64,000 bases of DNA from Isoetes taiwanensis. Lineage: Eukaryota > Streptophyta > Lycopodiopsida > Isoetales > Isoetaceae. Where the stretch lies: the NCBI GenBank assembly GCA_021234155.1, contig JAJEKV010000505.1, positions 101,886-165,885 of the forward strand, in the 5' to 3' direction. The notes under the pieces were generated by a model, which ran no database searches, had not been told where the DNA came from, and saw nothing but the letters and a program-made list of their open reading frames with translations. Position numbers and translations under genes: made by a program. Each line of letters starts with the position of its first letter. Positions within the stretch are counted from its first letter, which is position 1. Below, piece by piece: positions 35,123 to 45,767 of the stretch.

Positions 35123-35407
35123 CTTGAAAAATGTCAAATAGTAAACCTTATCTATATATTCAAAATGTCGTGAGCATCAAAAAAACTCTACTCTTTGTTG
35201 GTATTGTCTCCCACTGCCAATTTAAAACGCGTGCAAATTCAAGATTTTGGCACTCACTTTGCATCAATTGAGTGTGCTTCTTGTTATATAATTCTGATCT
35301 ATAAAAGCCTCAAGCGAATTAATTGCTAACAACTGTGGAAAAAAAAAATTAACCGAGGCTACACTTATTAGAATCCCCGACAAAATAGGTGCCAAAAGAA
35401 AATGGCT

Positions 35408-35412
35408 CTCTA
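35408..35412. repeat. Retroelement target-site duplication, 3' side
   Basis: CTCTA immediately outside the 3' LTR, matching 46316-46320 outside the 5' LTR. Confidence 0.85.
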
Positions 35413-35991
35413 TGTTTGGGTGCGGGTTGGGGGAACTCCTGCAAGCCCTCTAAGAGGACCCTTGGATCTATTGGGGAGAATCGGGGACTATGTCAGCCGG
35501 GATTTGCAAGAAAAACAAGGAAAAGGGAAAAAACAAAAAAGAACAATGAGATCACAATATCAAATCGCTTCCTTGATGTCAATGAAGATACATGAGCTCA
35601 TAATCGAGAAAATCGAAAATGAGACAAGACTCAAAACTCATCTAAAACTAGGAGCTAGCTCTACTCATATATATAGTACAATGGCCTTTGGCCCAATATA
35701 GACACTACGACCGATCTGGGTGCGACTCACGGAAGGAGGCGATTCTGAGGAATCTTTGGCGGTGCCTCTTGAAGTGCACGAAATCATGCGCGAAATCTGA
35801 GATGGCGGTGATGGGTCCACTTGGCCGCGCCACCTCTTGGTATGAGCGTGGGCTTTGGATCTGCGTGGTTTGGCCGCTTGGTCTTCACTGGGCCTTTGAC
35901 CTGGTGACCCGTGCACGGATGTGGATCCTTGGACTTGACTTGGTCCGTCGTATGCATGAATAGTCTATACCCGGGAGAGGCAGGACTAACA
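35413..35991 (-). mobile_element. 3' LTR of the Ty3/gypsy element
   Basis: A 579-bp minus-oriented LTR with TGTTAG and CCAAACA ends, homologous to the 5' LTR at 45768-46315 and to the unit 1 and 2 LTRs. A TATA-like run (TATATATGAGTAG) is preserved near the middle. Confidence 0.88.
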
Positions 35992-38572
35992 CTCCCTCCT
36001 CCCCAACCAAGCGACACTTTCGAGTGAAGAAAAGGAGGAAGTGTTTCGAAGGCGGGAATCCAACAGTTTGAAAGTGATCCTCACGGGAATGAGGACGAGC
36101 ACCATTATGGTAAGTGCCAATGAGATCCTGACGTATTTGAAGAGCAGCAGGAGTGTTAAGCCCAAGGGTAGGATCTGCATCAATGAGGAAATGAGAGCAC
36201 ACCATGTCTTCCAGCAGGGCAGCATGGGGAACCGATTGAACAACGGGCTGGCACATGAGAAGGCAGGTCCGAGACCGGCACCGGACGACAGCATTAGGGT
36301 TCGCGAGCGTAAAAATGGGACGGCCCGTTTAAGGAGCTGACCAGGATGCGCCAGGAGAGCATTGCGGGCCGGCTTGACGGGTGCATCAAGGGTCCGTGAG
36401 GTGGCGGCATTCTGCAAGAAGGTATCAAGGCCATGAACAGCATCAGCGGGCGTTTGCCAACCACGCTACATTTGCAATATAGATCCAATTTGAAGTGGCA
36501 TCCAGGGTGGCACCATCCTCCCAATTGAGCGGGCGGACAAAAAGGGATCCCACAGGAGATCCGCCGAGATCGAGGCGGAGTCCACCCAGCGCGGGCCATC
36601 CGGACCTTGATCCAAAAAGGGAGACGCCAATCGACGTGAGGAACCGGGGTGGAGGGACACCTGGGGAACCGCGGGTGGCTGTTGAGCTTGCTCCCGGAAT
36701 TCACGAACAAGGTCGGGATCAAGGGCTTTGCACCACTGATCCCACTTCAAAGTAGAGAGCTGAGTATAGACAGGAGGATTATCCCATCCCGTGGGTATTG
36801 TCTTGCTATCGTAAGAGCACGAATCGATTGTAGCTTTGCCAAAATGCCGCATATAAACTTGGGCAAACGGAAGATCTCGGGATGTCCAAGATTCTTAGGA
36901 CTGTTCGGCGTTTGGGCTTGCCATAGAGGTAAAATGATGAGCAATCTAGGGCATGTACTCCCGATGAAGCGTGAGTCCGATCATGATCTCGACAGGTAGG
37001 GGTTGCTATCCAAGAGCAACCCGGTGAGCACGTGGAATCACCCCGAAAGTTCGATGTGGCCCATCACGAAATTTGTCACGCGTGTGTCGACCCGGATAGA
37101 AGTCATAAAAGATGTATGCCATCGGGCTGAACAATCTGAAGGTGATTAAATCGGGGGTCTTTACGATTGAATGAGGTCAAGACTAAGAGGGCAGCCTGAG
37201 TAAGCCTTTGTCTTCAATCGAGAAAAGGTCGTGGGCATAATCAAGGTGGTAACCGAAGGAAAAGCGAAAATCCGCAAACTGGTGGAGAGCTATATTAATA
37301 TAGCCCTCTTGTTTAGTTTGGGCTTCTTCAGCAGATTGGAGAGCTTGCCGGAGCTGATGTTCAAGATCACGGACCGGTTTTCCTTCTCGGCGAAGGCGTG
37401 GACGATCCACGGACCCGTTTACGAGGAAGCGTGGCATATGAAGAGGATTGGCGAGTATGGAGTCAGAATCTTTGCAATCTCTACATCATCAAGTATCTTT
37501 TGCTTCTGGGTCTCTGTGAGTTGATCCTGGAGAGGCGTGAGCTGAGAGGTCAGCGTGGAAAATTTGAAAGCTTCAAAGAGGCTATTTGGCGTCCACCTTA
37601 CTGTAAGGTCTTGGGCTTTAGTGGTGTAATGCCGAAAAAGTATCTGGCATGTCCGGCTTTGCAATATCTTTATCCTTGTCAACCAAGAGAGTCTCCCGTT
37701 CCTTGACCTGCTCCAACAATTCCTGAATGGTGGTTTGCAATTGAGCCTGCTGATCAGCAAGCAGACTATTCTGATCGTGGGCAGTCTTTAGATCCTCATG
37801 GGCCCATAAAAGAGCCTCGTGCTTTTCTTGAAGCTTTCCTCCGAGTTTGATTTTTGCGTGTTAGCAGCTTTGAAGGTCTCGTGAACGCATCCGAGGTCTC
37901 AGGGACGCTTGTACCCCATTCATGAGAATTTCGACGGGATTTACAACTTGAGAGCAAAGCGGCGGCTTGAACATCCTGGCGGTATTGATCTGTCGGCAAA
38001 GGATTTGATGTGGAGGGCATTGTTGCCTTGTGTGTGACGTTTGAGAAACATGAGGAGAATCAGAGGGCGTGGCGGAAGAAGAGACTGTGACATGCGTGGC
38101 GTTGCGTTGAACATGACCAGGAGAAGAAGGGTGTGAAGGGACAGCTTGCTGAGTGTGAGGAAGGGAGTGAAGGGGGCCGAGTGGAAGCATGAGAAGCGAA
38201 GGTGAGGGAGGAAGGTAACGACGGATGATGGCTTGAAGATGGTCACCACCGAGGCTTCAAAGGCAGAGGAGGGGCAGCCGAATCGCGATTCGACTTCATG
38301 AAGGAGGCGGTAGAACAACAGCTGTGGCCAATCAATATGGTGGTTGGAGCGGATAGCTGTGATCACCATATTATAAAATGGCTTATTGATATGGGTGTTC
38401 TTGATAGAATACCCAAGCAATTTGGCATACACAAAAACTTGACAAATGTGTCATGGGACTTTGCAATATTGGTGAGGCGATGCATGTTGGCTTGATAAGA
38501 AGGAGCACCAAACCGAAGTGACATCGATAAACGTAAGGCAGCCCAAGATAAAGAAGGTGTTTGCAAAGGAAT
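35992..38572 (-). mobile_element. 3' internal region of the element, with coiled-coil frame
   Basis: The unit 3 copy, and the best for reading the coding content. Around 37800-37620 the minus strand encodes a strong coiled coil (HEDLKTAHDQNSLLADQQAQ, then TIQELLEQVKERETLLVDKD). A further helical piece lies at about 37530-37440 (TPLQDQLTETQKQKILDD). Upstream, from about 38330 to 38000, is a Pro/Ser/His-rich stretch. It is probably an extra structural or gag-related ORF of the element. The family is not recognised. Confidence 0.5.
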
Positions 38573-39346
38573 ACTTATCACCGTAAATCGATTTGAGTAA
38601 GCAAAATGGTGGTGCCATCGACCACAGTAGCATATCGCCAGGGCTGTTGACGATGTGAGCGATGAACTACTTTAATTGCTCGGTTTGGGGCCGGGAGGTC
38701 CATTTCGCGAGAATCGTAAAGCTTACGGCGTCCGCGACTTCCCGACTTGACCCAACGAGGGCGTCCACGAAGGTGGGTGTCGAAAGACAGACTTGAAAGA
38801 GCCGGATCCACAGGAGCGAAGTTGAAGGGTAGGAAATTTGGGAGCAAGAGCCATGGCAAAGGCCGGAACAGGAAGAACTGTCTGAGAAGGCGGGAGAGCG
38901 GAAGAGCGAAGAACACTGAGAGAGGCAAAAAAGGTTTTAGGGCGCACAAGTATTGGCGAAGGGGCATGAGGAGGATGAACAGGCAACCTTTGATGATGCC
39001 AAGTGGCGACAGATGCGAAGGAGGCGATTGAGAGGCAAAATTTTGGCTAAGTCCCCAAAGCGGTAAAGGGAGAAACAATGAGCGGCATGATGAGGCGTAA
39101 AGGGAAAGATCGGATATGACAGTTGGCGAAAGAACACCTATTAATGTTCGACGGGCGTGAAAAGAAGGAATGTCATTTAATGATGGCAACGCGAAGTGGG
39201 ATATCATTAAGACGAAGGTGTCAGAAGGTACCATGGCGAGATATGCGGCGGGAGAAAAGATTCCCCATTTAGAAACAGCCTTGCATTGCAACCACGTCGG
39301 CAAAAGTTCTTATTGGTCCACGTCAACAGGGAGGTCCTCGGGTGGC

Positions 39347-39354
39347 TATATAAG
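39347..39354 (+). promoter_or_regulatory. TATA box candidate for the antisense frame
   Basis: TATATAAG lies about 30 bp upstream of the start codon at 39384, with an inverted CCAAT (ATTGG) at about 39312 and an ACGT core just after it. It is on the strand opposite to the retroelement genes. Confidence 0.4.
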
Positions 39355-39383
39355 ACGAACAGTGGGTGAAGCTGAGACACCCG

Positions 39384-39650
39384 ATGGCGCTCAGTATGTC
39401 TGATGCAGGACTTCACGATAAGTGCACCATGCCTTCAAACTGCCTTGAGTGGATTACATGCAAGATGGACTGCTTGGACCTGTGGAGGTGCCACAACCGT
39501 GGCATTCCCATGGATGGGTGGTGTGCTGGGATGGCTGAGCATCCCGATCCTCACACCAATGGGATGGAGGTGGTGATTCACCTGCGCTGGGACCCTGAAC
39601 AGAACTGGTACTATATCCTGCGCATCACCTCTGCTCCAAACCCGGAGTAG
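39384..39650 (+). CDS. Candidate antisense small protein, 88 aa
   Basis: An intact frame from ATG to TAG encodes a Cys/Trp-rich protein with CLEWITCKMDCLDLWRC near residue 17 and VVIHLRWDPEQNWYYILRIT near the end. Its composition looks coding rather than random. Antisense ORFs between pol and the 3' LTR are known from some plant Ty3/gypsy elements, and this may be one. I do not recognise a family. A TATA-like sequence lies upstream at a sensible distance. Confidence 0.35.
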   Translation: MALSMSDAGLHDKCTMPSNCLEWITCKMDCLDLWRCHNRGIPMDGWCAGMAEHPDPHTNGMEVVIHLRWDPEQNWYYILRITSAPNPE

Positions 39651-39773
39651 AGGGTTTTTCGCTGTAGGATTTTGTAAATAGGGCCCTGCCAATAGAGCTC
39701 TGCTCATAGCGGAAATAGATGAGCTCTGCCCTCATTTTGTAAAAATTTGCCTCTATAATATAAATATGCGTCT

Positions 39774-40391
39774 TTAGTCACTTTCTGGGGATTCAATTTC
39801 GTGTGCCGCATCTGGTGTATGACTGTTTGTATTTGTTGCATGAAATTGTTTGAGGCGAAAGCCATTAACCAGTGTAGGTAATGGAGTGCCATCTAATTCG
39901 GCCAGTTTGAAAACGCTGGGTTGTACCACTTGAACAATTTGATAAGGACCAAGCCATCTGAATTTTAACTTGCCCGGAAAATTTTTGTATCGAGAATCAT
40001 AAAGAAGAACCAAATCGCCTTCTTTGAATGTTTTTGTCTTAAGTCGTTTGTCATGCAATGATTTCTGCAACCGTTGTCCGTGAAGAACACGAATGTAAGC
40101 ATCGCGCCGAAGTTCATCCAACTGTTCCAATTGATAAACCCTTTCCTGGAGTGCAGCAGGTGGATTATGTGCTGTAGCAAGTTGAAAACGGAGAGTTGGA
40201 AGAATATATTCAAAAGGCATGAGAGCTTCTTGACTATAAACTAGTTTGAAAGGAGTGTGACCAGTAGCTATTTTGAAACTAGTGTTGTAAGCCCAAAGAA
40301 CAGTAGGCAACTTGTCCTGCCAATCTGTTCGCGAAGCATCACAAATTTTCTTGAGAATAGTGATGAGAGTTTTGTTGGTACTTTCAGCCAT
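39774..40391 (-). CDS. Integrase, C-terminal part
   Basis: The longest intact stretch of pol. It starts at the end of the catalytic core with MAESTNKTLITILKK, whose Glu is the third residue of the D,D-35-E triad. It runs through WQDKLPTVLWAYNTS and GHTPFKLVYSQEALMP to the C-terminal SH3-like segment FKEGDLVLLYDSRYKNFPGK, KFRWLGPYQIV and LNG-like VNGFRLKQF. It ends 200 residues later without a chromodomain. The frame continues upstream only after a shift near 40391-40440. Confidence 0.85.
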   Translation of the reverse strand: MAESTNKTLITILKKICDASRTDWQDKLPTVLWAYNTSFKIATGHTPFKLVYSQEALMPFEYILPTLRFQLATAHNPPAALQERVYQLEQLDELRRDAYIRVLHGQRLQKSLHDKRLKTKTFKEGDLVLLYDSRYKNFPGKLKFRWLGPYQIVQVVQPSVFKLAELDGTPLPTLVNGFRLKQFHATNTNSHTPDAAHEIESPESD

Positions 40392-40439
40392 GCCATTTCC
40401 CTGAGGATAATAAGGTGTACTCTTTAGGTGTTGGATGTG

Positions 40440-40980
40440 AAGATAGTCGGCACCTTGATGGTATGATTGACAAAATGCACACCACGATCACTAACAAGTT
40501 CCGGTGGGACAACCAAAACGCGTGATGATGTGCGATAGAGAGAACCTTTGGTCGTGGCTTTGGCGGCGGTGTTGTCGGAAGTGCACAAGCTTCCGCCCAT
40601 TTGCAGCATAATCGTGATGACCAGAATATAGCGGCACGGGTGTCTGCAGCGCTAGTGGGTCCATGGGCCCCACAAAATCCATTCCCCATTTGCTAAAGGG
40701 ATGTGGTGTGGCGGTGGCGCCAATGGAAGAGCTGCCACGGCCGTGGGCTTTCCCACACCGGCTGTGAGGCGTCCTGCGGCGAGCACAAGCGTGGGCATCT
40801 TTGAAGGCGTGGGCGGAAGTATCCCGCCAAAAGAATTTTATGTGCCATGGCGTCACCACTAAATGACCACCACCAAGCCCGCCATTGGGCTTGTCGAACA
40901 ATATCGGGCACCTCGTGAGGGAGGACACAACGACGGAGGACCATGTCTTTGCCTCGTTTGTACAAATGACCACGCAACCA
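40440..40980 (-). pseudogene. Integrase zinc finger and core, frameshifted
   Basis: The HHCC-type N-terminal region is visible in pieces: GHLYKRGKDMVLRRCVLPHE (about 40970-40915) and AHKILLAGYF (about 40845). The core begins KWGMDFVGPMDPLA (about 40695-40655), carrying the first catalytic Asp. At least three frame changes separate these pieces. Confidence 0.75.
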
Positions 40981-41175
40981 TGGTGTAGTCGCGGACCTCT
41001 GGAGAAATTGGCGGCGGCGTGGCGAAAGCTTGTCACGAGAGAGCGTCCGGTCTTATGGAGGAAAAAGCACCCGGAGAAGATATTGCTGAAAATTGTGAAA
41101 CCAATGGGGCGTGGCCGTGACCGGGGAATAATTGAGCCGCCACGGAAAGGCGTCGAAACACCGCGGGATGGATCA

Positions 41176-41660
41176 TCAGGTGTGGATCGTGAAAGATAAT
41201 CGGGCACCACATGAGATTTGGCTCGCTTTATGAACAATTTCAAAGGGGGCGAACTCTTGCGGAAGAAGGACCCAACGAGCAATTCTACCCATGGCATGGC
41301 CTTGTTGATCAAATAAAGAAGGCTTGATGGTCAACAAAGAATTTAATCGGCTACCCAAGAGATAATGTCTAAAACGTTGGACCTGAGAAGACTCAAGCCC
41401 AAAGCTTCGTTAAAGTGGGTAGTAGTTCCGCTCAGCGAGATTGAGTTTCGGGCCGCATAGCGGATTGGTTTATCCGTGGTTTCATCATATAGGCTTGAAA
41501 GAACAGCACCAATGGCAAAAGGGAGACATCAACATGAACATGGAAAGGCTTGTCCCATTGAGGAGGAACAAGGACCGGGGCGGTAAGTAACAACTTCAAC
41601 TTCAAAAGCGGCTTTCCGGCTTTGGGAGTTCCAAACCCAAGTGGATTCATCACCCGATGA
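41176..41660 (-). pseudogene. RNase H region of pol, frameshifted
   Basis: KLKLLLTAPVLVPPQWDKPF followed by HVHVDVS (about 41600-41525) is the start of the Ty3 RNase H, with the first catalytic Asp in the HVHVDVS block. RIARWVLLPQEFAPFEIVHK (about 41290-41225) and SHVVPDYLSR (about 41215-41185) mark its end. The middle is disrupted. Confidence 0.75.
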
Positions 41661-41699
41661 GTTTATGAATGGGGTCAACTATAGCCGCAAGTCGAGGAA

Positions 41700-42360
41700 T
41701 GAAGGTGGAATAGTAATTTACCTTACCGAGGAAAGAGCGTGTCTCTTTGATATTAGGCGGTGCTTGAGCTTGCGATTACCTAACCGATTTTAAAGCGAGG
41801 ATCCGTGGTGATGCCTTCTTTCGCCCGACCACATGACCTATGAGAACACCGAGGTGACGCTTGAAAGTGCACTTCTCGGAGTTGAGACTAATGCCAATTC
41901 ATCACATTTTTGAAAGACAAGCTCCAATTTGTCCAAGTGATCATCCATGTAAAAATCATCTTGGAAGATGAAGAAGGTTTATCCTTCATAAAGTCTTGAA
42001 AAGGCGGAGAGCATGATCTTGTTGAAAGAAAGGTTGAAGAAGAGTTTGAGAGACCAAAGGGACCACCTTGTAGGCAAAAGTGTCCCCGGGGTGGTGAAGG
42101 TAGTTTTGAGTTGATCTTCTGTGATAGAGATTTGATTGTACCCAAAGAAACCATCCATAAAGAGTACATCTCATGACCGGCCAACTTCTTCAAGAACACA
42201 GTGCACGTGAAGGGGAAGCGGAAAATGATCACGCTCAGGTGGCTTGATTGAGTTTTCGTTAGTCCCACAAACGCGGATCTTACCATCATGTTTGAGAGCA
42301 ATGACGATGGGGCTCACCCATTCAGAATGTTTGACCTCATAAATCAGGCCAGCAGCCAAG
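41700..42360 (-). pseudogene. Reverse transcriptase region of pol, frameshifted
   Basis: AAGLIYEVKHSEWVSPIVIA (42355-42297) is the fingers start. GHEMYSLW and TKTTF-like pieces follow near 42170-42080, and the palm motif YMDD lies at 41940-41951, continuing DDHLDKLELVF. At least three shifts of frame make this non-functional as sequenced. The YMDD form is a variant of the usual Y[IV]DD. Confidence 0.78.
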
Positions 42361-43009
42361 AGTTTGTCAATTTCAGCCTTGACGTGGTCACGGTAATTTG
42401 GGTTGAGCCGATACTGTCGTTGCTAGATTGGGCGTGCACCCGATTTGGTAGGAATGGTAAGTTCCCCCAACTCTTTTTTGATACCGCGAAGGTCTTTGTA
42501 GCTCAGAGCAAAAATATGTTTGAATTTTTGAGAATGTCCGCAGTAGCGTGCTTTATAGGTGGTGGAAGTTTAGCGGCTAAGCGGACTGGTTGATTGTTTC
42601 CAATGTCCACGATTTCCACATCTGGAGTTTGAATATGAGGAACAACCTCCGTGTCCTGAACCTGATGAGCAGGAGGCTGAAGCATGACGGGAGGAGCAAC
42701 ATTTTGCGTGGTGAAGAAAAGAGGCTGCTGAGCGTCATCAAGCAAGGGTTGCTTCATGACGGCATGAACATCAACGGTCTCTGAAGAAGGAAGTGGGTCA
42801 GAAAAATGATCCAGACGTTGAATGCGATTCGCGGGAAGCGGTAAGGGTCCAAAAAGCCGCCACGACCTGGTCGATCGAGTGTCATGTCACCCCAAGGATC
42901 AGCATATTCAGGGTAAGATGAGAGAGGGACCATTTGGAGGAGCTTGAATATGATAAATATTTTGTGCTTGTTTCGGTGTCGAAGGTGGAAGGTTCGGCGT
43001 TTCGGCAGA

Positions 43010-43691
43010 TTAATTGGCGATTTCTAGATCCATTGTGGCATTGAGATGGCCATCGGTGATAACAAGTTGGTCAGTGGCCCAGTAATGAATACTCTTAGGC
43101 TGTCGGAGAAAAGGTCGTCCAACCAGCATTTCATAGTCACCAGGATCTTCTCCAGCTTTCCAAACACCAAATTCCAAGGGGAATTTGAGATCACCAATGC
43201 TGATGTGGAGAAGAGGAGTGACACCTTGAGGGCGCGTGATATGGCCATTTGCCAACTTCACGGTATAATTGTTTGATGCCCAATTGCTTCCTGAGTTTAT
43301 CAGTAATGAGATTGACAGCACTACCACCATCAATTTGGACATGATTGATGTGCTGATTGCCCACCGTGGCATGCACCGTGGGTGTTGAAGTTGCAACAGC
43401 TCCAACCAGAACCGTGGGAAGAGGTAGCTGATCTTTGAGAGCCGGACAAAGTTTCAAAATGGTGACCAGGCTCAAAGGAATCTTGATCTTGGCAAGTTCT
43501 TCCTGAAGTTCCAATGGAACATGTGAAAAAGGATCCGCCGGGTCCAGTGGAGCTGGAGTCTGAGGTAAGGAAGCGGAGACTTCTTTGAGAAGCTTCGACC
43601 TCATCAGCAATATTTGGATAGGGCTGAGAGCGTGCACTGGTGGATGATGACGGCGTTGCACGTATTTCTGAGCCAGTGGTGGCGTGAACAT
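43010..43691 (-). pseudogene. Retropepsin region, one frameshift
   Basis: The active site reads HVQIDGGSAVNLIT, with the catalytic Asp near 43331 (DGG instead of the commoner DTG/DSG), followed by KLRKQLGIK. After a frame change the domain continues in the next frame with NNYTVKLANGHITRPQGV, the flap-type ISIGDLKFPLEFGVW, and YEMLVGRPFLRQ (the GRPFL block of Ty3 proteases). The tail has MDLEIAN before the stop. Confidence 0.75.
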
Positions 43692-43699
43692 TTGCCAAA

Positions 43700-45640
43700 G
43701 TTCGTCCTTCCGCAGCCTGCATGAGTTTCAGAATACTTTGTCTCACCTTAGGCATGACATGAGGCATGAGTTTGTCAAGATCAGGGAAGTGAATTTTTAT
43801 CATCTTCATGAGGGATTGTTTCCACGGCAAAAAGCAAGAGTTGCGTGTCATGATGAGAATGATGCTCAAAGGGCGTGGCTTGGTGTGGCAATGGAGACAA
43901 GACCAACCCAATTGGATTGTTGGGCGGGAGGGTTGAGGCCTGATAAATCTCCTCCGAGCTTGTTGATCCATAGGATTGGAAGTAGACGCGCTTCATGAGG
44001 TCCTGTTGTTGAGGGCGGCCGAGGAGGGGCTTCCTCAAAAAAACAGGATTGAGGGCCCCTGCTTTGCCATTGGCCACCCAGAGTTGATAAGCGTGAGGAT
44101 GGATAGAAGCGAGTTGATTTGAACCTGGAAGTTGAACTTGAACTTGAGGAAGTTGAGGACACGCCGTGGTGGTGTGACCCCATTCATGACAATGATAACA
44201 TTGAGCCTTGAAGGATCAAAGGGAGGGACGGTTGCCTTGTCCCGTGGGCTGCCGAGATTGCTGCGTTTGTTGATCTCACTGCTGCTTGTTGTTGAGGTTG
44301 ATATTTCGGGGCGGATATGACTGTTGTGGTTGAGGCGTGAATGCGGACTTGAAAAACCATCTTTGCCTAAAAAAGGGGTAGGATGAGATCGAGTGCATTC
44401 CTCCGGGTAGGCGTGATTGCACATATTGCACCTTTACAATGAGGAGGTCCATTGGAGGAGTTGCATTCATTTGCCGATGACCTTGATATTTACAAATAGT
44501 GCATCAGATGTGGGGCGTTGTGGATTGCTTGCTGAGGTTGAGCAGTTACGGGGAACCATATTGAGGGGCATGAAAGGGAGTTCTGGAGAGCAACACCAGA
44601 AGAAACATTGGCCGAAAGTGATTGACCAATTCAATGGCCTGCTCGGAGACTTGGGGCCTTGGTATTACGGTCATGATTCGAATGGGGAGGAAGGCCCGCA
44701 AAACCGAGCGAGGATCTGGCGTTGCGTGGGGTACTCCTCGAGTTTCTTGCGAGAATGTGAAAGGCGGGTCCACAAAATCCACTGGCCGACTCCGTGGGCT
44801 CTTGTTGAAGGTCATTGAGTTGCTTGAGGAGTAATTGATCATCGTCCGTGGTGCCATAATGAGACAGAAAGGCAGTTTTCATTTCTTGCCAACTTTGTTT
44901 CCAGTGACTTTTGTTGGCCATTAACCACTGATGAGGGGCACCTCTGAGCATGGTCAAAAAGATATGAAATTTAAGTTGGGGCTGCGCGATGACCATTCGG
45001 AATGGCCAAGGCTTCAAATTCCTCCATGTGTCTTGAAGCACTCGATCGAAGGTTTGCCTTTAGTGTTGCCAAAAGTGGGATAAGTCAGCTTCAAATTATG
45101 AGTGGGAGAGGAAGGCGGAACTTGAGCATAGGCAGGTGGATTTGGTTGAGGATATGCGTAAGCATAGAGAGGTGGAACCGCACGGGGCGAGAAACAGGGG
45201 TGGGGACGAAAAACCCGGTGGTCCATAGAAAGTAGCATCCGGGTGGGGAAGGGCCTTGAGAGCCATCCTCATGAGACTTAAGATCGGTGGTTTGATAAAC
45301 AGGAAGAGCATGTTGAAAACATGGAGAAGACTGAAAGTCGTGAACGTGGGTCGGGCCAAAAGACACTTGATGGTAGTCCATCCCACCGCGAGGTGAAGAA
45401 GGTTGTGGACGGAAGAGGGGTGTGACCCTGAAGGGATATTGATATAGGTCTTTGCCGCCGAGTCCGGAAATAGTGAGGCGTGGGCTGAATAGGTGCGTTG
45501 TGGAGATTGTGGTTGTGAACAATGGCGACCTACGGGGAGACCCCGGTCGAGAATGAGCACCGGGGGTAGGAGGTACCGGCCGGGCTTCGTGGCGGATAAT
45601 GACCTCCCTCAATGTCATAAGCGGTGTCATACATGTCCCG
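43700..45640 (-). pseudogene. gag region with CCHC zinc knuckle, frameshifted
   Basis: A Pro/Ser-rich N-terminal part (45630-45090) precedes a retrotrans_gag-type core (about 44950-44790) with FLTMLRGAPHQWLMANKSHW, then QEMKTAFLSHYGTTDDDQLL. A knuckle CYHCHEWGHTTTAC (CX2CX4HX4C) sits at 44159-44200. A second Cys/His cluster CNMCNHAYPEECTRSH lies near 44430-44380. Several frame changes break the protein. Gag packages the element RNA. Confidence 0.75.
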
Positions 45641-45744
45641 AACGACCCTCAAGGTCGTTGATGGCGCTCCAAATGACGCCATTTGACAAAGAAGTTCTTC
45701 GTGAGTAAAACCGGAGCCGTTTACATGATAGAAGGAAAAGAAAA

Positions 45745-45767
45745 ATCAGACCCGGCAATGCGGGCGG
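45745..45767 (-). other. Primer-binding-site candidate
   Basis: Directly inside the 5' LTR the minus strand reads CCGCCCGCATTGCCGGGTCT. This resembles the TGGCGCCGTTGCCGGGG-type primer site common in plant Ty3/gypsy elements, with changes at the first positions. It is absent next to the unit 1-3 LTRs, as expected for 3' LTR copies. Confidence 0.5.

Larger units (their letters stand above)
30578..38572. repeat. Tandem macro-repeat unit 3
   Basis: Third unit. It retains the full LINE segment and CA microsatellite but lacks the LINE-ORF1-like fragment and exon block alpha. It has a SINE insertion. Its right edge runs on without a break into the rest of the Ty3/gypsy element from 38573, which marks this as the original right edge of the duplicated segment. 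Confidence 0.85.
38573..39773. mobile_element. Element region between integrase and the duplicated 3' part
   Basis: Present once in the window. It links the integrase end to the segment that was triplicated. The minus strand is open from 39303 to 38578, but the product is Pro/Leu-rich and unlike a known domain. The plus strand at 38747-39031 is very basic (GRKFGSKSHGKGRNRKN). A short plus-strand gene candidate lies at 39384-39650. Confidence 0.4.

Noticed and set aside
38340..38572. A separate 5'-truncated LINE insertion inside the retroelement
   Set aside because: It matches sequence next to LINE copies 2 and 3, but LINE copy 1 shows that this sequence is not LINE. It is retroelement sequence joined to the LINE by the duplication.
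38578..39303. 241-codon minus-strand frame
   Set aside because: Pro/Leu/Ser-rich with no domain; the opposite strand is very basic, typical of a shadow of biased composition. Not called as a gene.
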